The translations under genes and the position numbers were made by a program. Shown here one piece after another: positions 25,683-34,706 of a stretch of 64,000 bases of DNA. The stretch comes from Bacillus thermozeamaize (GTDB lineage: Bacteria > Bacillota > Bacilli > ZCTH02-B2), in the NCBI GenBank assembly GCA_002159075.1, contig LZRT01000121.1, forward strand, positions 84,930-148,929. The letters are read 5' to 3'. Under the pieces are notes generated by a model, which worked only from the letters and a program-made list of their open reading frames with translations, was not told where the DNA came from and ran no database searches. The stretch's first letter is position 1, and each line of letters opens with the position of its first letter.

Positions 25683-27419
25683 TTGCGATTATCCATTAAA
25701 GGCAAGCTGATTCTACTTTGCTGTATTCTTCTGATCATCCCCAGTCTCGTCATTGGCATCGTCGGATACAATTTGGCGCGGCAGGGGCTCAATGATCAGA
25801 TGGCAGCCAACTTGAAGAACAGTGTGACCATGGCCATCGAACTGATCCATGCTCAGCAGGAGCTGGTCAAGTCGGGTCAACTGTCTTTGGCTGAGGCGCA
25901 GGAGGCGGTCAAACAATCTCTTTTGGGGCCGAAGCAGGCGGATGGGAAGCGGCCCATCAACACAAAAATGGATTTTGGCAAAAACGGCTATTTTTATGTG
26001 ATAGACGAGAAGGGCACGTTGCTTGCGCACCCGAATGCAGAAGGGAAAAATCTTTGGGACGAACAGGATCAACAAGGCAGGCATTATATTCAGGAAGTGA
26101 TCCAGCGGGCCAAGCAGGGTGGGGGATTTACTTATTATAAGTGGCCTTTGCCAGAGAACCCTGATCAGGTGAAAGAGAAAGTGGTTTATTCGTTGCTGGA
26201 TCCAAACTGGGGATGGGTGGTGGCGGTCGGGGCCTATACGCATGAAATCAACGCCCAGGCCAATCAATTGTTGGCGGTTCTGGCGGTGACATTGGGTGCC
26301 GCCATTCTGAGCGGAGCGGCAGTGGCCTATTTTTTTGCCCACCATTGGTCCAAACTGATTCGCCGCATCGTATCCCAGGCGCAATCCGTGGCTCAAGGCG
26401 ATCTGAGCATTCCTGCGCTTGAGATGAAATCGAACGACGAATTGGGTGAGTTGACCCAACACGTGAATCAGATGTTTAACCAATTGAAAGCGACCATCGG
26501 CCATGTCGCAGAAACCGCACACCAGGTGGCGTCCACCTCCGAACAACTGTTGGCCAGCAGTGAGGAAACCAGCCAGGCCGCGGAGCAGATTAGCGCAGCG
26601 ATGAGCAATGTGGCGGAGGGCTCGGAGAAACAAGCGGCCAACATGGAGCGGGCCCACGGGGTGGTCACCGAGATGCTGGAGCATATCACCAGCGTTGCCG
26701 GCCATGTGGAAAATGTGCAGGAAGCCTCTTTGCAAAGCGTGCGGATCGCTGAAGCGGGCGGTGCGACGATCTTGAAACACCGTCAGCAGATGGAACTGAT
26801 CGGCGACACCAGCAAGCTGATGAATGAGGTCATTCAATCCCTGAGCGATAAAACGGAGCGGATTGGTGAAGTGATTTCCTTAATCACCCATATCGCTGAG
26901 CAAACCAACCTTCTGGCCTTAAACGCGGCGATCGAGGCGGCACGTGCAGGAGAGCATGGCCGCGGCTTTTCCGTCGTCGCGGAGGAGGTGCGAAAGCTAG
27001 CTGAGCAGTCGAAATGGGCAGGGGGTCAGGTGGCGGATCTGATTACGGAGATTCAACACGAGGTTGACCGGACGGTGGCTGCGATGAAAGATAACCGGGA
27101 GGCAATCGAAGCGGGTATTCAGCTGTCCCATGAAGCCGGCAGGGCATTTCGCGCCATCATGGAAGAGATCAGCGGTTTGTCGGAGCGGATCCGGGATATT
27201 TCTTCGTCCATGCATACCATGAATGAAGGATCTGAGCAACTGATGGCTGTGATGGAACAGGTCAGAAAATATGCGCAAGAGGCAGCAGGTTATTCGCAGC
27301 AGGTGGCTGCTTCTTCAGAGGAGCAGTCGGCGGCCATGGAAGAGGTGTCCGCCATAGCCGGCACGCTGAATGACAAGGCCAATGAGTTGCAGCAAGTCGT
27401 GAATCAGTTTAAATTGTAG
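25683..27419 (+). CDS. Methyl-accepting chemotaxis protein with sCache sensor
   Basis: About 578 residues: membrane helix at the N-terminus ([20 protein letters not shown]), extracellular single Cache domain to about residue 195 ([14 protein letters not shown]...GKNLWD...GWVVAVGAY), second helix near 205-228, HAMP domain, then a cytoplasmic signalling domain with the conserved hairpin tip [38 protein letters not shown]. It senses a small ligand, often an organic acid for sCache domains, and signals to CheA/CheW. TTG 25683 is chosen because GGAGG lies 8 bases before it; ATG 25668 lies before that ribosome site. Stand-alone gene with no che genes nearby. Confidence 0.94.
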   Translation: MRLSIKGKLILLCCILLIIPSLVIGIVGYNLARQGLNDQMAANLKNSVTMAIELIHAQQELVKSGQLSLAEAQEAVKQSLLGPKQADGKRPINTKMDFGKNGYFYVIDEKGTLLAHPNAEGKNLWDEQDQQGRHYIQEVIQRAKQGGGFTYYKWPLPENPDQVKEKVVYSLLDPNWGWVVAVGAYTHEINAQANQLLAVLAVTLGAAILSGAAVAYFFAHHWSKLIRRIVSQAQSVAQGDLSIPALEMKSNDELGELTQHVNQMFNQLKATIGHVAETAHQVASTSEQLLASSEETSQAAEQISAAMSNVAEGSEKQAANMERAHGVVTEMLEHITSVAGHVENVQEASLQSVRIAEAGGATILKHRQQMELIGDTSKLMNEVIQSLSDKTERIGEVISLITHIAEQTNLLALNAAIEAARAGEHGRGFSVVAEEVRKLAEQSKWAGGQVADLITEIQHEVDRTVAAMKDNREAIEAGIQLSHEAGRAFRAIMEEISGLSERIRDISSSMHTMNEGSEQLMAVMEQVRKYAQEAAGYSQQVAASSEEQSAAMEEVSAIAGTLNDKANELQQVVNQFKL

Positions 27420-27424
27420 CGTGC

Positions 27425-27443
27425 AGCCGCTCGTTGGGCGGCT
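27425..27443 (+). terminator. Weak terminator after the chemoreceptor gene
   Basis: AGCCGC (27425-27430) pairs with GCGGCT (27438-27443), followed by TGTTTC. Confidence 0.55.
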
Positions 27444-27527
27444 TGTTTCATGGCTTGAAGCGATCCGGCTGCGATCATCTATAATGAATATGTGCCTCAT
27501 TTAATAGATGATTGAAGAAATGGCAAT

Positions 27528-28895
27528 TTGCAGAAGCGTGATGAGAAAGTAGGCGAAAACTTGGTTCGTCATTTTCTAACCATCTTGCTGCCGATTCTCG
27601 TTACCCAGCTGTCCATGTATGCGATGAGCTTTTTCGATACGTTGATGTCCGGCCAGGCCAGCCCTGAGGATTTGGCGGGGGTTGCGATTGGTTCAAGCAT
27701 CTGGGTGCCGGTTTACACGGGGCTAAGCGGTATTTTATCGGCCATCACGCCGATTGTCGCCCAGTTGCTCGGAGCCGGAAAACAAGACCAGGTGGTTTCA
27801 AAGGTGATTCAGGGGCTATATCTGGCGTTGTTGCTCGCTTTTGTCGTGCTGTTGACCGGTAAATTGACATTGTTTCCTTTGTTGTCGCTCATGGATTTGG
27901 AGCCTGAAGTGCGGAGGATTGCGTTCCATTATTTGGTGGCCCTCTCTTTCGGCATGGTGCCGGTTTTTGTTTATGCTGTCATCCGTTCGTTTATTGACGC
28001 GCTGGGATACACCCGGGTCACCATGATCATCACGCTGGTTTCCGTTCCTCTAAATGTTTTTTTGAACGATGTGTTGATTTTCGGGAAATACGGTTTTCCC
28101 GCCCTGGGAGGCGTCGGAGCGGGGGTGGCATCGGCCATCACTTATTGGATCATCATGTTCATCAGCATGTCGGTGATTCACTTTAGCAAACCCTTTGCCG
28201 GTTATCACATTTTCCGTTCGTTTCAACGTGTTTCCTTCCGGGTATGGAAGGAGCTGCTTGGGATCGGTGTGCCGATTGGCCTCGCGATCTTTCTGGAAGT
28301 CAGTATTTTCGCCCTGGTGGCCCTTTTGATGAGCCGTTTTGATACGGCGACGATTGCCGCCCACCAGGCGGCGATGAATTTTGCCACCCTGCTGTACATG
28401 ATTCCTTTGAGCATATCGATGGCCTTGACCATTGTCGTGGGCTATGAGGTGGGCGCAAGGCGTTTTGCCGCGGCCCGCCACTATACGCTGCTGGGTGTTG
28501 GCGCGGCCTTGTTCATGGCGCTGTTCAATACCCTCATTTTGTCATTGTTCAACCGACAGGTGGCAGGTCTTTATACCAACGACCCGGTGGTTCTGGAGCT
28601 GACGCGGCAGTTCTTAAGTTATGCTATATTTTTCCAATTTCTAGATGCGATTGCGACGCCCATTTATGGAACGCTGAGGGGATACAAAGATGTGAAGGCG
28701 ACCTTTTACCTGACGCTCATCTCTTATTGGGCGATCAGTCTCCCGCTGGGTCATGTCTTGGCGGTGCGCACCCATTTCGGGGCATCAGGATATTGGATCG
28801 GGCTGATCACAGGCGTGGGCGTGCTCACATTCAGCATTCTCCTGCGCCTGATTTGGATTCAGCGGCGCCGATTTCTCCTCAACGACGTTGAGTAG
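27528..28895 (+). CDS. MATE family efflux transporter (second copy)
   Basis: A 455-residue, 12-segment MATE protein with LPILVTQLSMYAMSFFDTLMSGQ at the N-terminus (Gln/Asp pattern of NorM-like pumps) and a second half starting LLGIGVPIGLAIFLEVSIFALVALLMSRF. It is not closely similar to the MATE protein at 8.5 kb (different N-terminus and loop motifs), so it is not a recent duplicate. The start is uncertain: TTG 27528 is used here with a poor ribosome site; a TTG about 33 bases later is an alternative. Monocistronic; substrate unknown. Confidence 0.88.
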   Translation: MQKRDEKVGENLVRHFLTILLPILVTQLSMYAMSFFDTLMSGQASPEDLAGVAIGSSIWVPVYTGLSGILSAITPIVAQLLGAGKQDQVVSKVIQGLYLALLLAFVVLLTGKLTLFPLLSLMDLEPEVRRIAFHYLVALSFGMVPVFVYAVIRSFIDALGYTRVTMIITLVSVPLNVFLNDVLIFGKYGFPALGGVGAGVASAITYWIIMFISMSVIHFSKPFAGYHIFRSFQRVSFRVWKELLGIGVPIGLAIFLEVSIFALVALLMSRFDTATIAAHQAAMNFATLLYMIPLSISMALTIVVGYEVGARRFAAARHYTLLGVGAALFMALFNTLILSLFNRQVAGLYTNDPVVLELTRQFLSYAIFFQFLDAIATPIYGTLRGYKDVKATFYLTLISYWAISLPLGHVLAVRTHFGASGYWIGLITGVGVLTFSILLRLIWIQRRRFLLNDVE

Positions 28896-29019
28896 AAGCG
28901 GGGAAGCGTGACATACTAGCGGAAAGAAATCGCAACTTCAAATGCGGTGATGCAATGGATGAATCAGAACTGTGAGGCTGCAATATGGGCCCGATGCAGC
29001 AAAAGGAGTGGCTTCCCCC

Positions 29020-30108
29020 ATGGTCCCAATCGATCAAAAACAGAAAAATGGCATCCTCCGTCAAATGGCAGGTAAGAGAGGCATACGCCCGTTTATCCCC
29101 GAGCAGGCTTATTTTGAACCGGCTTCACTGGATTATCCATTAGGGAAAAAACTCTATCGCATGATGAAAGATTGGAATGTTCCCATCCGGATGACCACCA
29201 GTCATAACCAGGTCAGAGGGCTGGCAGGCGAGACGGATGCGGAAACCTACCGAATTGCCAAGCGAACACTGGTGGTCGGTGTCAAACGTTCGCTGAAATT
29301 CGAGCCTTCCAAGCCTTCCGCCGAATACGCGTTACCGTTGGGTACCGGCTGTATCGCTCACTGTCATTATTGTTATCTGAATACGAATCTGGGGACCAAG
29401 CCGTATGTGCGGGTATATGTCAATGTGGAGGAGATATTGGAGCAAGCGAGGAAATACATCAAAGAGCGTGAGCCGGAGATCACCCGTTTTGAGGCGGCTT
29501 GCACATCCGATCCACTGGCCGTAGAGCATCTGACAGGGAGTTTGGCGGAGGCGATCCGCTTTATGGCGGAGCAGCCGCTCGGGCGTCTGCGTTTTGTGAC
29601 CAAATTTCACTTTGTGGATTCCCTGCTGTCGATTCCACACAATGGGCACACCCGGATCCGCTTTAGCCTGAACGCGGATTATGTGATTAAGTATTTCGAA
29701 CCTTCCACTTCCCCGCTCGAGTTAAGAATCGCTGCGGCTGAAAAGGTGGCAGCAGCCGCTTATCCGCTCGGCTTTATCCTGGCTCCTCTTTACCGCTTTG
29801 ACGGTTGGCAGGAACAGTATACCCGGCTGCTGGCACAACTTGCCCGCCACCACCTGCTGAACGGACACCCTGATCTTACCTTTGAATTGATTCAGCACCG
29901 TTTCACAAAAGTGGCCAAGACGATCATCCTGCAGCGTTATCCGAATACCCGTCTGCAGATGAAAGAAGAGGAAAGGAAATTCAAGTGGGGCAAGTACGGC
30001 AGGGGGAAATATGTCTACCGTGATGAAGAAGCCGCGGAATTACAGGAATTGCTGGAAGAAAAGATCAGACACTATTTTCCCCAGGCACAGATCGAGTATT
30101 TTACCTGA
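29020..30108 (+). CDS. splB: Spore photoproduct lyase
   Basis: A 362-residue radical SAM enzyme. The cluster motif GCIAHCHYCYLNTNLG (Cys about 111, 115, 118) has the C-x3-C-x2-C spacing, and EAACTSDP carries the downstream Cys expected as hydrogen donor (about 151). FVTKFHFV and RIRFSLNADYVIKYFEP follow the family pattern. It reverses the thymine dimer 'spore photoproduct' during germination, which marks the host as a spore former. AAAAGGAG lies 11 bases before ATG 29020. There is no splA upstream, unlike in Bacillus subtilis; a uracil-DNA glycosylase gene follows. Confidence 0.93.
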   Translation: MVPIDQKQKNGILRQMAGKRGIRPFIPEQAYFEPASLDYPLGKKLYRMMKDWNVPIRMTTSHNQVRGLAGETDAETYRIAKRTLVVGVKRSLKFEPSKPSAEYALPLGTGCIAHCHYCYLNTNLGTKPYVRVYVNVEEILEQARKYIKEREPEITRFEAACTSDPLAVEHLTGSLAEAIRFMAEQPLGRLRFVTKFHFVDSLLSIPHNGHTRIRFSLNADYVIKYFEPSTSPLELRIAAAEKVAAAAYPLGFILAPLYRFDGWQEQYTRLLAQLARHHLLNGHPDLTFELIQHRFTKVAKTIILQRYPNTRLQMKEEERKFKWGKYGRGKYVYRDEEAAELQELLEEKIRHYFPQAQIEYFT

Positions 30109-30254
30109 TCCCCTTATTTCTTGCTTATTGCCTTCCGGTATGAGCTTTCCGTGTGTTACAATACGATGAATCCATTCATTGGGCACAGATGAACCTGGAT
30201 CAATAGAGTGAACACGGTGAGCAGGAGTTGTATCGGAAGAAGGGGATGCATCAG

Positions 30255-30923
30255 ATGTCGTGGAATCAGTTGGCGGAACAGATTCATCAATGTTGCCGCT
30301 GTGAGAGGCTGGTGGAATGGCGGACAGCTGTGGCGGGGAAGAAACGGGAGTATCCCGCGAAAAGTTATTGGTCGCGGCCGGTGAGCGGGTTTGGTGATAC
30401 GGAGGCCCGTCTGTTGATCGTCGGCCTGGCGCCGGGAGCGCATGGGGCCAACCGGACAGGACGCCCCTTTACTGGCGATGCGGCTGGGGATTGGTTATAT
30501 CAGGCGCTGTATCAGTATGGTTTTGCCAGTCAACCGGATGCAGTGTCCAGGGATGATGGGCTGGTGTTGACTGATGTGTTTATCACCAATGTGGTGAGGT
30601 GTGTCCCGCCAAACAATAAACCGACTGGCGAAGAGCTTCAGGCGTGTCGAGCGTATTTGCTTCAGGAGATGTCCTTGTTGAGTCAGCTTCGGGTCGTTTT
30701 GGCACTGGGAAAGGATGCCTTTGACAGTGTGAAGGCGGTATACCGGGACCAGGGAGTAAATGTCCGGGGCATGACTTTTGCCCACGGCGTTTCCTATGAT
30801 TTGGGTGATGGATTACCGATTCTCATGGCCAGTTACCACCCCTCAAGGCGGAACACCAATACGGGAATGCTCACGTGGGAGATGTGGACCGCCATTTTTG
30901 ACAAGATTTTCTTGAACACATGA
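30255..30923 (+). CDS. Uracil-DNA glycosylase, family 5-like (UDGb)
   Basis: About 222 residues with CCRCERLVEWR at the N-terminus, active-site region LIVGLAPGAHGANRTGRPFTGD near residue 57, and the C-terminal motif ASYHPSRRNTNTG. The GLAPGAHGANRTGRPF pattern with Ala-His instead of a catalytic Asp/Glu is characteristic of family 5 (UDGb), which removes uracil and hypoxanthine, rather than family 4. A 4Fe-4S cluster is common; Cys 16, 19 and others could serve. The start is ATG 30255, with AAGGGG 9 bases before it; ATG 30246 sits directly on that site. It pairs with splB as a DNA repair locus. Confidence 0.88.
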   Translation: MSWNQLAEQIHQCCRCERLVEWRTAVAGKKREYPAKSYWSRPVSGFGDTEARLLIVGLAPGAHGANRTGRPFTGDAAGDWLYQALYQYGFASQPDAVSRDDGLVLTDVFITNVVRCVPPNNKPTGEELQACRAYLLQEMSLLSQLRVVLALGKDAFDSVKAVYRDQGVNVRGMTFAHGVSYDLGDGLPILMASYHPSRRNTNTGMLTWEMWTAIFDKIFLNT

Positions 30924-30971
30924 ACGGTGAAACGGAATATTGACAAAACACAAACTGTGCGTTAGTTTTAT

Positions 30972-30989
30972 ATTGAACGTTCATTCAAT
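30972..30989 (+). promoter_or_regulatory. Operator-like palindrome upstream of the TetR gene
   Basis: ATTGAACGTTCATTCAAT is a near-perfect palindrome 22 bases before the TetR start. It shares the 14-base core ATTGAACGTTCATT with a second site before the adjacent crotonase gene and resembles the TGAATGA...TCATTCA operators of FadR-type TetR regulators. A TTGACA lies at 30940-30945; the matching -10 is unclear. Confidence 0.65.
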
Positions 30990-31010
30990 AGTTGTGATTG
31001 AGGAGAGTTT

Positions 31011-31625
31011 ATGGCAAAGTCGGATACCAAAGAATGGCGGCAAGAGCAAGTCATTGAGGCCACCTCGCGTTGCATCGTGGAAAAAGGGCTGGCAGACATG
31101 TCGATGAAAGACATCGCCAGGGAAGCCAATGTCAGCACAGGAATTATCTACCATTACTTTAAAAACAAAGAGGATCTTCTTTTACAGGTCATCAAAAGGG
31201 CGTTTCAGAAGTCCCATGAACAAGTGATGGAAACCGTGGAAACGCTTTCTTCGCCTGTGGAAAAACTGGAACGCCATTTGGAAAACATCTTGGCGGTGCC
31301 GAAAGAAAACCCGGACTTTTTTGTCGTCTTGTTGAATTATCTCGGTGAAGCGAAACACCATCCTGAGTTGCAGGCCATTGTCGCCAAGTTTTTCCGAAAC
31401 TTGCGTTTCTATGTGGAACAATATTTGCAAGAGGGAGTGGAGCAAGGGCTTTTTGCTCCGGAGCAGGTCCGTCACCTTCCAGCCCTTCTTTACAGTGTGG
31501 GTTTGGGGCTGGGAGTGATGTGGATGATGGATCCTGAATCGGTGGACGCGAATGGAGCGGGCAAACTTTTCCTCCAATGGATGCTGGAACATCTCGGAGT
31601 CGGAAGAACTGAGCCAGATGCGTAA
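31011..31625 (+). CDS. TetR family regulator, FadR-like
   Basis: A 204-residue repressor. Its helix-turn-helix spans about residues 12-50 (EATSRCIVEKGLADMSMKDIAREANVSTG-IIYHYFKNKEDLL) and is followed by an all-helical ligand-binding domain with a typical C-terminal TetR_C region. In Bacilli such proteins bind long-chain acyl-CoA and release fatty acid degradation genes. AGGAGAG lies before the ATG. The next genes are a crotonase and an acyl-CoA ligase, and both intergenic regions carry the same palindrome, so autoregulation and control of these genes are likely. Ligand inferred, not seen. Confidence 0.9.
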   Translation: MAKSDTKEWRQEQVIEATSRCIVEKGLADMSMKDIAREANVSTGIIYHYFKNKEDLLLQVIKRAFQKSHEQVMETVETLSSPVEKLERHLENILAVPKENPDFFVVLLNYLGEAKHHPELQAIVAKFFRNLRFYVEQYLQEGVEQGLFAPEQVRHLPALLYSVGLGLGVMWMMDPESVDANGAGKLFLQWMLEHLGVGRTEPDA

Positions 31626-31660
31626 GGAAACGCAAGGATCGGGCCAATTTTCCGCATAAA

Positions 31661-31678
31661 TGAAATGAACGTTCAATA
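31661..31678 (+). promoter_or_regulatory. Second TetR operator, before the crotonase gene
   Basis: TGAAATGAACGTTCAATA is the reverse complement, over its core AATGAACGTTCAAT, of the palindrome at 30972-30989. It lies 23 bases before the crotonase start. Confidence 0.62.
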
Positions 31679-31700
31679 TATCAGCGAAGGAAGGTGCACC

Positions 31701-32471
31701 ATGGTTCGGGTAGAACGAAAAGGACCTGTTTGCACGATCATACTCAGTCGGCCCGAGGTGAGAAATGCGGTGGACCGGCAGACGGCAGAGCGACTGGCGG
31801 AGGCGTTCCGGGCGTTCGAGGCGGACGATGACCTGGCCGTGGCGGTGTTGTGGGGGGAAGGCGGGCACTTTTGTGCCGGCGCCGATTTGAAAGCCCTCGC
31901 AGAAGGAAAGGGAAACCATTTGTCAGAGGACATGAGCCAGGACGGACCCATGGGGCCGACCCGCATGCGGCTTTCCAAACCGGTGATTGCAGCCGTGTCA
32001 GGGTATGCGGTGGCCGGTGGCCTTGAGCTGGCCTGCTGGTGTGATTTGCGGGTGGTTGAGGAGACGGCGGTGTTTGGCGTCTTCTGCCGGCGGTTTGGCG
32101 TTCCCTTGATTGACGGGGGAACGCAACGGTTGCCCCGTCTGATCGGGATGAGCCGGGCGATGGATATGATCCTCACGGGCCGTCCGGTAGGGGCGGAAGA
32201 GGCCTTGATGATGGGGTTGGCCAATCGTGTCGTGCCTCATGGCAAGGCGAGAGAGGAGGCGGAAAAGCTGGCAGAACAAATAGCCGCTTTCCCGCAGACC
32301 TGTTTGCGCAGCGACCGGGAGGCGGCATACCGTGGATTTGAGATGGACTTTGATGCAGCGATGGCGCTGGAGTTCCGTTTGGGGATGCGTGTGATTGAAA
32401 GCGGTGAGACCAGTCGGGGCGCGCAACGGTTTTCTGCGGGCGAGGGAAGGCATGGCAAGTTTTTCGGATAA
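31701..32471 (+). CDS. Enoyl-CoA hydratase
   Basis: A 256-residue crotonase: TIILSRPEVRNAVDRQTAERL, oxyanion-hole motif GGHFCAGADLKALAEG near residue 58, GYAVAGGLELACWCDLRV near 105, and CRRFGVPLIDGGTQRLPRLIG near 130. The two active-site Glu positions of classical hydratases are not both acidic (GVPLIDGGT carries an Asp), as in many catabolic paralogues. ATG 31701 is preceded by AAGGAAGG. It is controlled by the TetR operator just upstream and is followed by the ligase at 32526. Confidence 0.9.
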   Translation: MVRVERKGPVCTIILSRPEVRNAVDRQTAERLAEAFRAFEADDDLAVAVLWGEGGHFCAGADLKALAEGKGNHLSEDMSQDGPMGPTRMRLSKPVIAAVSGYAVAGGLELACWCDLRVVEETAVFGVFCRRFGVPLIDGGTQRLPRLIGMSRAMDMILTGRPVGAEEALMMGLANRVVPHGKAREEAEKLAEQIAAFPQTCLRSDREAAYRGFEMDFDAAMALEFRLGMRVIESGETSRGAQRFSAGEGRHGKFFG

Positions 32472-32525
32472 TGTATTTATCGCGTTCAGAAATCATTTTA
32501 CATTTTTAAAACAGGGGGGACAGGT

Positions 32526-34079
32526 ATGCATGCACGCGAATTGATTCAAAGAGGAGCAAAGTATTATCCCAATCGAACCGCTGTGATGTTTCAGGGAAAA
32601 AGCCTGACGTTTGAAGAGGTTTACCGGAACAGCAACCGGCTGGCCAATGCCTTGTTGAAGCTGGGGTTGAAAAAGGGGGACCGGGTGGCTTCGCTGCTGG
32701 CCAATTCGCTGCAGAGTGTGGAAATTGACTTTGCCCTCTTGCAGAGTGGTTTGGTGCGCGTTCCGCTCAATACGCGTCTGTCCGAAGAGGAACATTTTCA
32801 CATGATTCAAGAGACGGAGGCCCGGGCCATATTGTTTACGGAAGAATTTGCCGAAAGGGTTGCAGCCTTGCGGCCCCGGTTGCCACAGGTTTCCTTTTAT
32901 TGCCAAATGAATGGAACACCTGAACATCCATGGATGTTGTCTGCTCAAGAACTGGTCGCTGCCGCAGACGATGCTGAGCCGCCTGTGGTGATAGAGGAAG
33001 CGGATTTGGCTACCATCCAATATACGTCCGGCACCACCGGAACGCTCAAAGCCGCCGTTCACACTCAGGGTACCTGGGCGGCCATCTGCAACAATATTTT
33101 GCACGCGATCTGGATTCAGGAAGGGGATGTGATGCTTCACGCCGCACCGCTGACCCATGCTTCAGGCACGTTGGTGCTTCCGCACTGGATCCGGGGGGCG
33201 GCCAATGCCATTTTGCCCGGTTTCAATCCATCGGAATACCTTGCCGCTGTGGAGCAGACCAAAGCCACCACGCTAAACCTGGTGCCTACCATGATCATCA
33301 TGTTGCTGAATCATCCGGAAGTGGAGCGGTATTCTTTTGCGTCCGTGCGCAACATCATCTATGGCGCCTCCCCGATGCCGCGTGAGGCGTTGCGCCGCGG
33401 GCTGGAGTTATGGGGACCCAAGTTTACGCAATATTATGGCCAGACGGAGGCACCTCTCATCCTGACCGTCCTTCAGGCCCATGAACACTTGGGTGAGGGG
33501 CCGGAAGTTGACCAGCGGCTGTTGTCCTGCGGCCGTGCCACGCCGGATGTGATGATTCGCATCCTGGATGGAGAGGGTAAGGAAGTGAGCCCGGGAGAGA
33601 TTGGCGAGATTGTCGTCAAGACAAGCCAGGGGATGATCGGTTACTGGAAGGCTCCCGAACTTACACAGGAGACGATCAGAGACGGCTGGATTCATACGCG
33701 GGACATGGGATATCTGGATGAACAGGGCTATCTGTACCTTGTGGATCGCAAATCGGACATGATCATCACAGGCGGCTTCAATGTCTATCCACGGGAAGTG
33801 GAAGAGGTGCTCTACCAGCACCCGGCAGTGATGGAAGCGGCGGTGGTGGGTGTGCCGGACGAGACCTGGGGCGAGGCGATCAAGGCATTTGTCGTGCTGC
33901 GCAGCGGGCATACCGCCACGGAAGAAGAATTGATTAGTTTTTGCAAAGAGCGGCTGGCTTCCTACAAAAAGCCAAAGTCTGTGGAATTTGTCGATTCCTT
34001 GCCTAAGAGCCCAGTAGGGAAAGTGGTTCGTCGCCTGCTCAAAGAGCCTTACTGGGCAGGAAAGGAGCGGCGCATCTAG
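32526..34079 (+). CDS. AMP-forming acyl-CoA synthetase
   Basis: A 517-residue ligase: IQYTSGTTGTLKAAVHTQGTW (P-loop near residue 164; the usual KPKG is TLKA here, keeping one Lys), YYGQTEAPLILT near 303, GWIHTRDMGYLDEQG (the usual TGD is TRD), DRKSDMIITGGFNVYPREVE, and SPVGKVVRRLL with the catalytic Lys near 500. It activates a fatty or short aryl acid. Two positions normally Gly are changed, which is unusual but tolerated in some family members. GGGGGGACAGG precedes the ATG. Second gene of the TetR-controlled pair. Confidence 0.92.
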   Translation: MHARELIQRGAKYYPNRTAVMFQGKSLTFEEVYRNSNRLANALLKLGLKKGDRVASLLANSLQSVEIDFALLQSGLVRVPLNTRLSEEEHFHMIQETEARAILFTEEFAERVAALRPRLPQVSFYCQMNGTPEHPWMLSAQELVAAADDAEPPVVIEEADLATIQYTSGTTGTLKAAVHTQGTWAAICNNILHAIWIQEGDVMLHAAPLTHASGTLVLPHWIRGAANAILPGFNPSEYLAAVEQTKATTLNLVPTMIIMLLNHPEVERYSFASVRNIIYGASPMPREALRRGLELWGPKFTQYYGQTEAPLILTVLQAHEHLGEGPEVDQRLLSCGRATPDVMIRILDGEGKEVSPGEIGEIVVKTSQGMIGYWKAPELTQETIRDGWIHTRDMGYLDEQGYLYLVDRKSDMIITGGFNVYPREVEEVLYQHPAVMEAAVVGVPDETWGEAIKAFVVLRSGHTATEEELISFCKERLASYKKPKSVEFVDSLPKSPVGKVVRRLLKEPYWAGKERRI

Positions 34080-34203
34080 GCTGGCCTACGCACTTCAATG
34101 TTCCTCGAAAATCTTTTTCGCGCCAAGCGATGGGATGGACGGTATGTGCGAGAGGAAAGGTTTTTCCCTGGGGTTCTATTTTTCGTGCCCTGGATTTAAC
34201 AAT

Positions 34204-34241
34204 GGGGCTGCCCGCCATCATTCGGCTGATGGGGCAGCCCC
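34204..34241. terminator. Bidirectional terminator between ligase and lipoprotein genes
   Basis: GGGGCTGCCC (34204-34213) pairs with GGGCAGCCCC (34232-34241), then CTTTCG on plus; on minus, ATTGTTAAAT follows. It serves the convergent ligase gene and small lipoprotein gene. Confidence 0.75.
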
Positions 34242-34272
34242 TTTCGCATGATTGATGATGATTCTATGATGA

Positions 34273-34527
34273 TTATGATGATTCGGATAGGTTTTGGAGT
34301 ATTTGTTCCAATTGGTTGTGATAATCCGACAGCTCCTGTTCCAGTCGCAGCCGCTCGTTCTTGATTTGATCCAGGTCAAGGTTCTGGTTGTTTTGAGTCG
34401 TTGGCTGTTCAGGGAGTTGTGTTGAAGCGCTACTGCATGCTGATAAAGCAAATGTGAGGAAAATGAGGGCTGAAGCTGCCGCCAGGAGAAACGGTTTGCG
34501 CACCTTGACCCACTCCTTTAAACTCAT
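34273..34527 (-). CDS. Small lipoprotein with coiled coil (84 aa)
   Basis: A short exported protein: basic N-terminus KEWVKVRK, hydrophobic core PFLLAAASALIFLTFA, lipobox LSAC (Cys about 31), a Gln/Asn/Thr-rich linker, then a 30-residue charged coiled coil rich in Leu, Glu and Gln (DLDQIKNERLRLEQELSDY). It is predicted to be anchored on the outer face of the membrane. No family recognised. Two starts are possible: ATG 34527, with AGGA upstream, or GTG 34503, which has AAAGGAG at 9 bases. Monocistronic. Confidence 0.75.
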   Translation of the reverse strand: MSLKEWVKVRKPFLLAAASALIFLTFALSACSSASTQLPEQPTTQNNQNLDLDQIKNERLRLEQELSDYHNQLEQILQNLSESS

Positions 34528-34706
34528 GATATCCTGTTCACCCGATTAGACGCTGCGAAGGGGAAAAAAGTTTCATCGGGAATGCCATCGGTTTGGGAAA
34601 AATTTTATGCCGACCATTGTGGATCTTCGAGTGAATTTTCCGTAAACTGGGTGGTGTATAACACAAGAGCAGCGAAAATGTTGTTTTTGGATTGGAGGAT
34701 TAAACC

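Noticed and set aside
31640..31655. Possible -24/-12 promoter before the crotonase gene
   Set aside because: GG and GC spacing is right, but the elements read GGGCCA and CCGC, far from the consensus, and a TetR operator with normal control is present.
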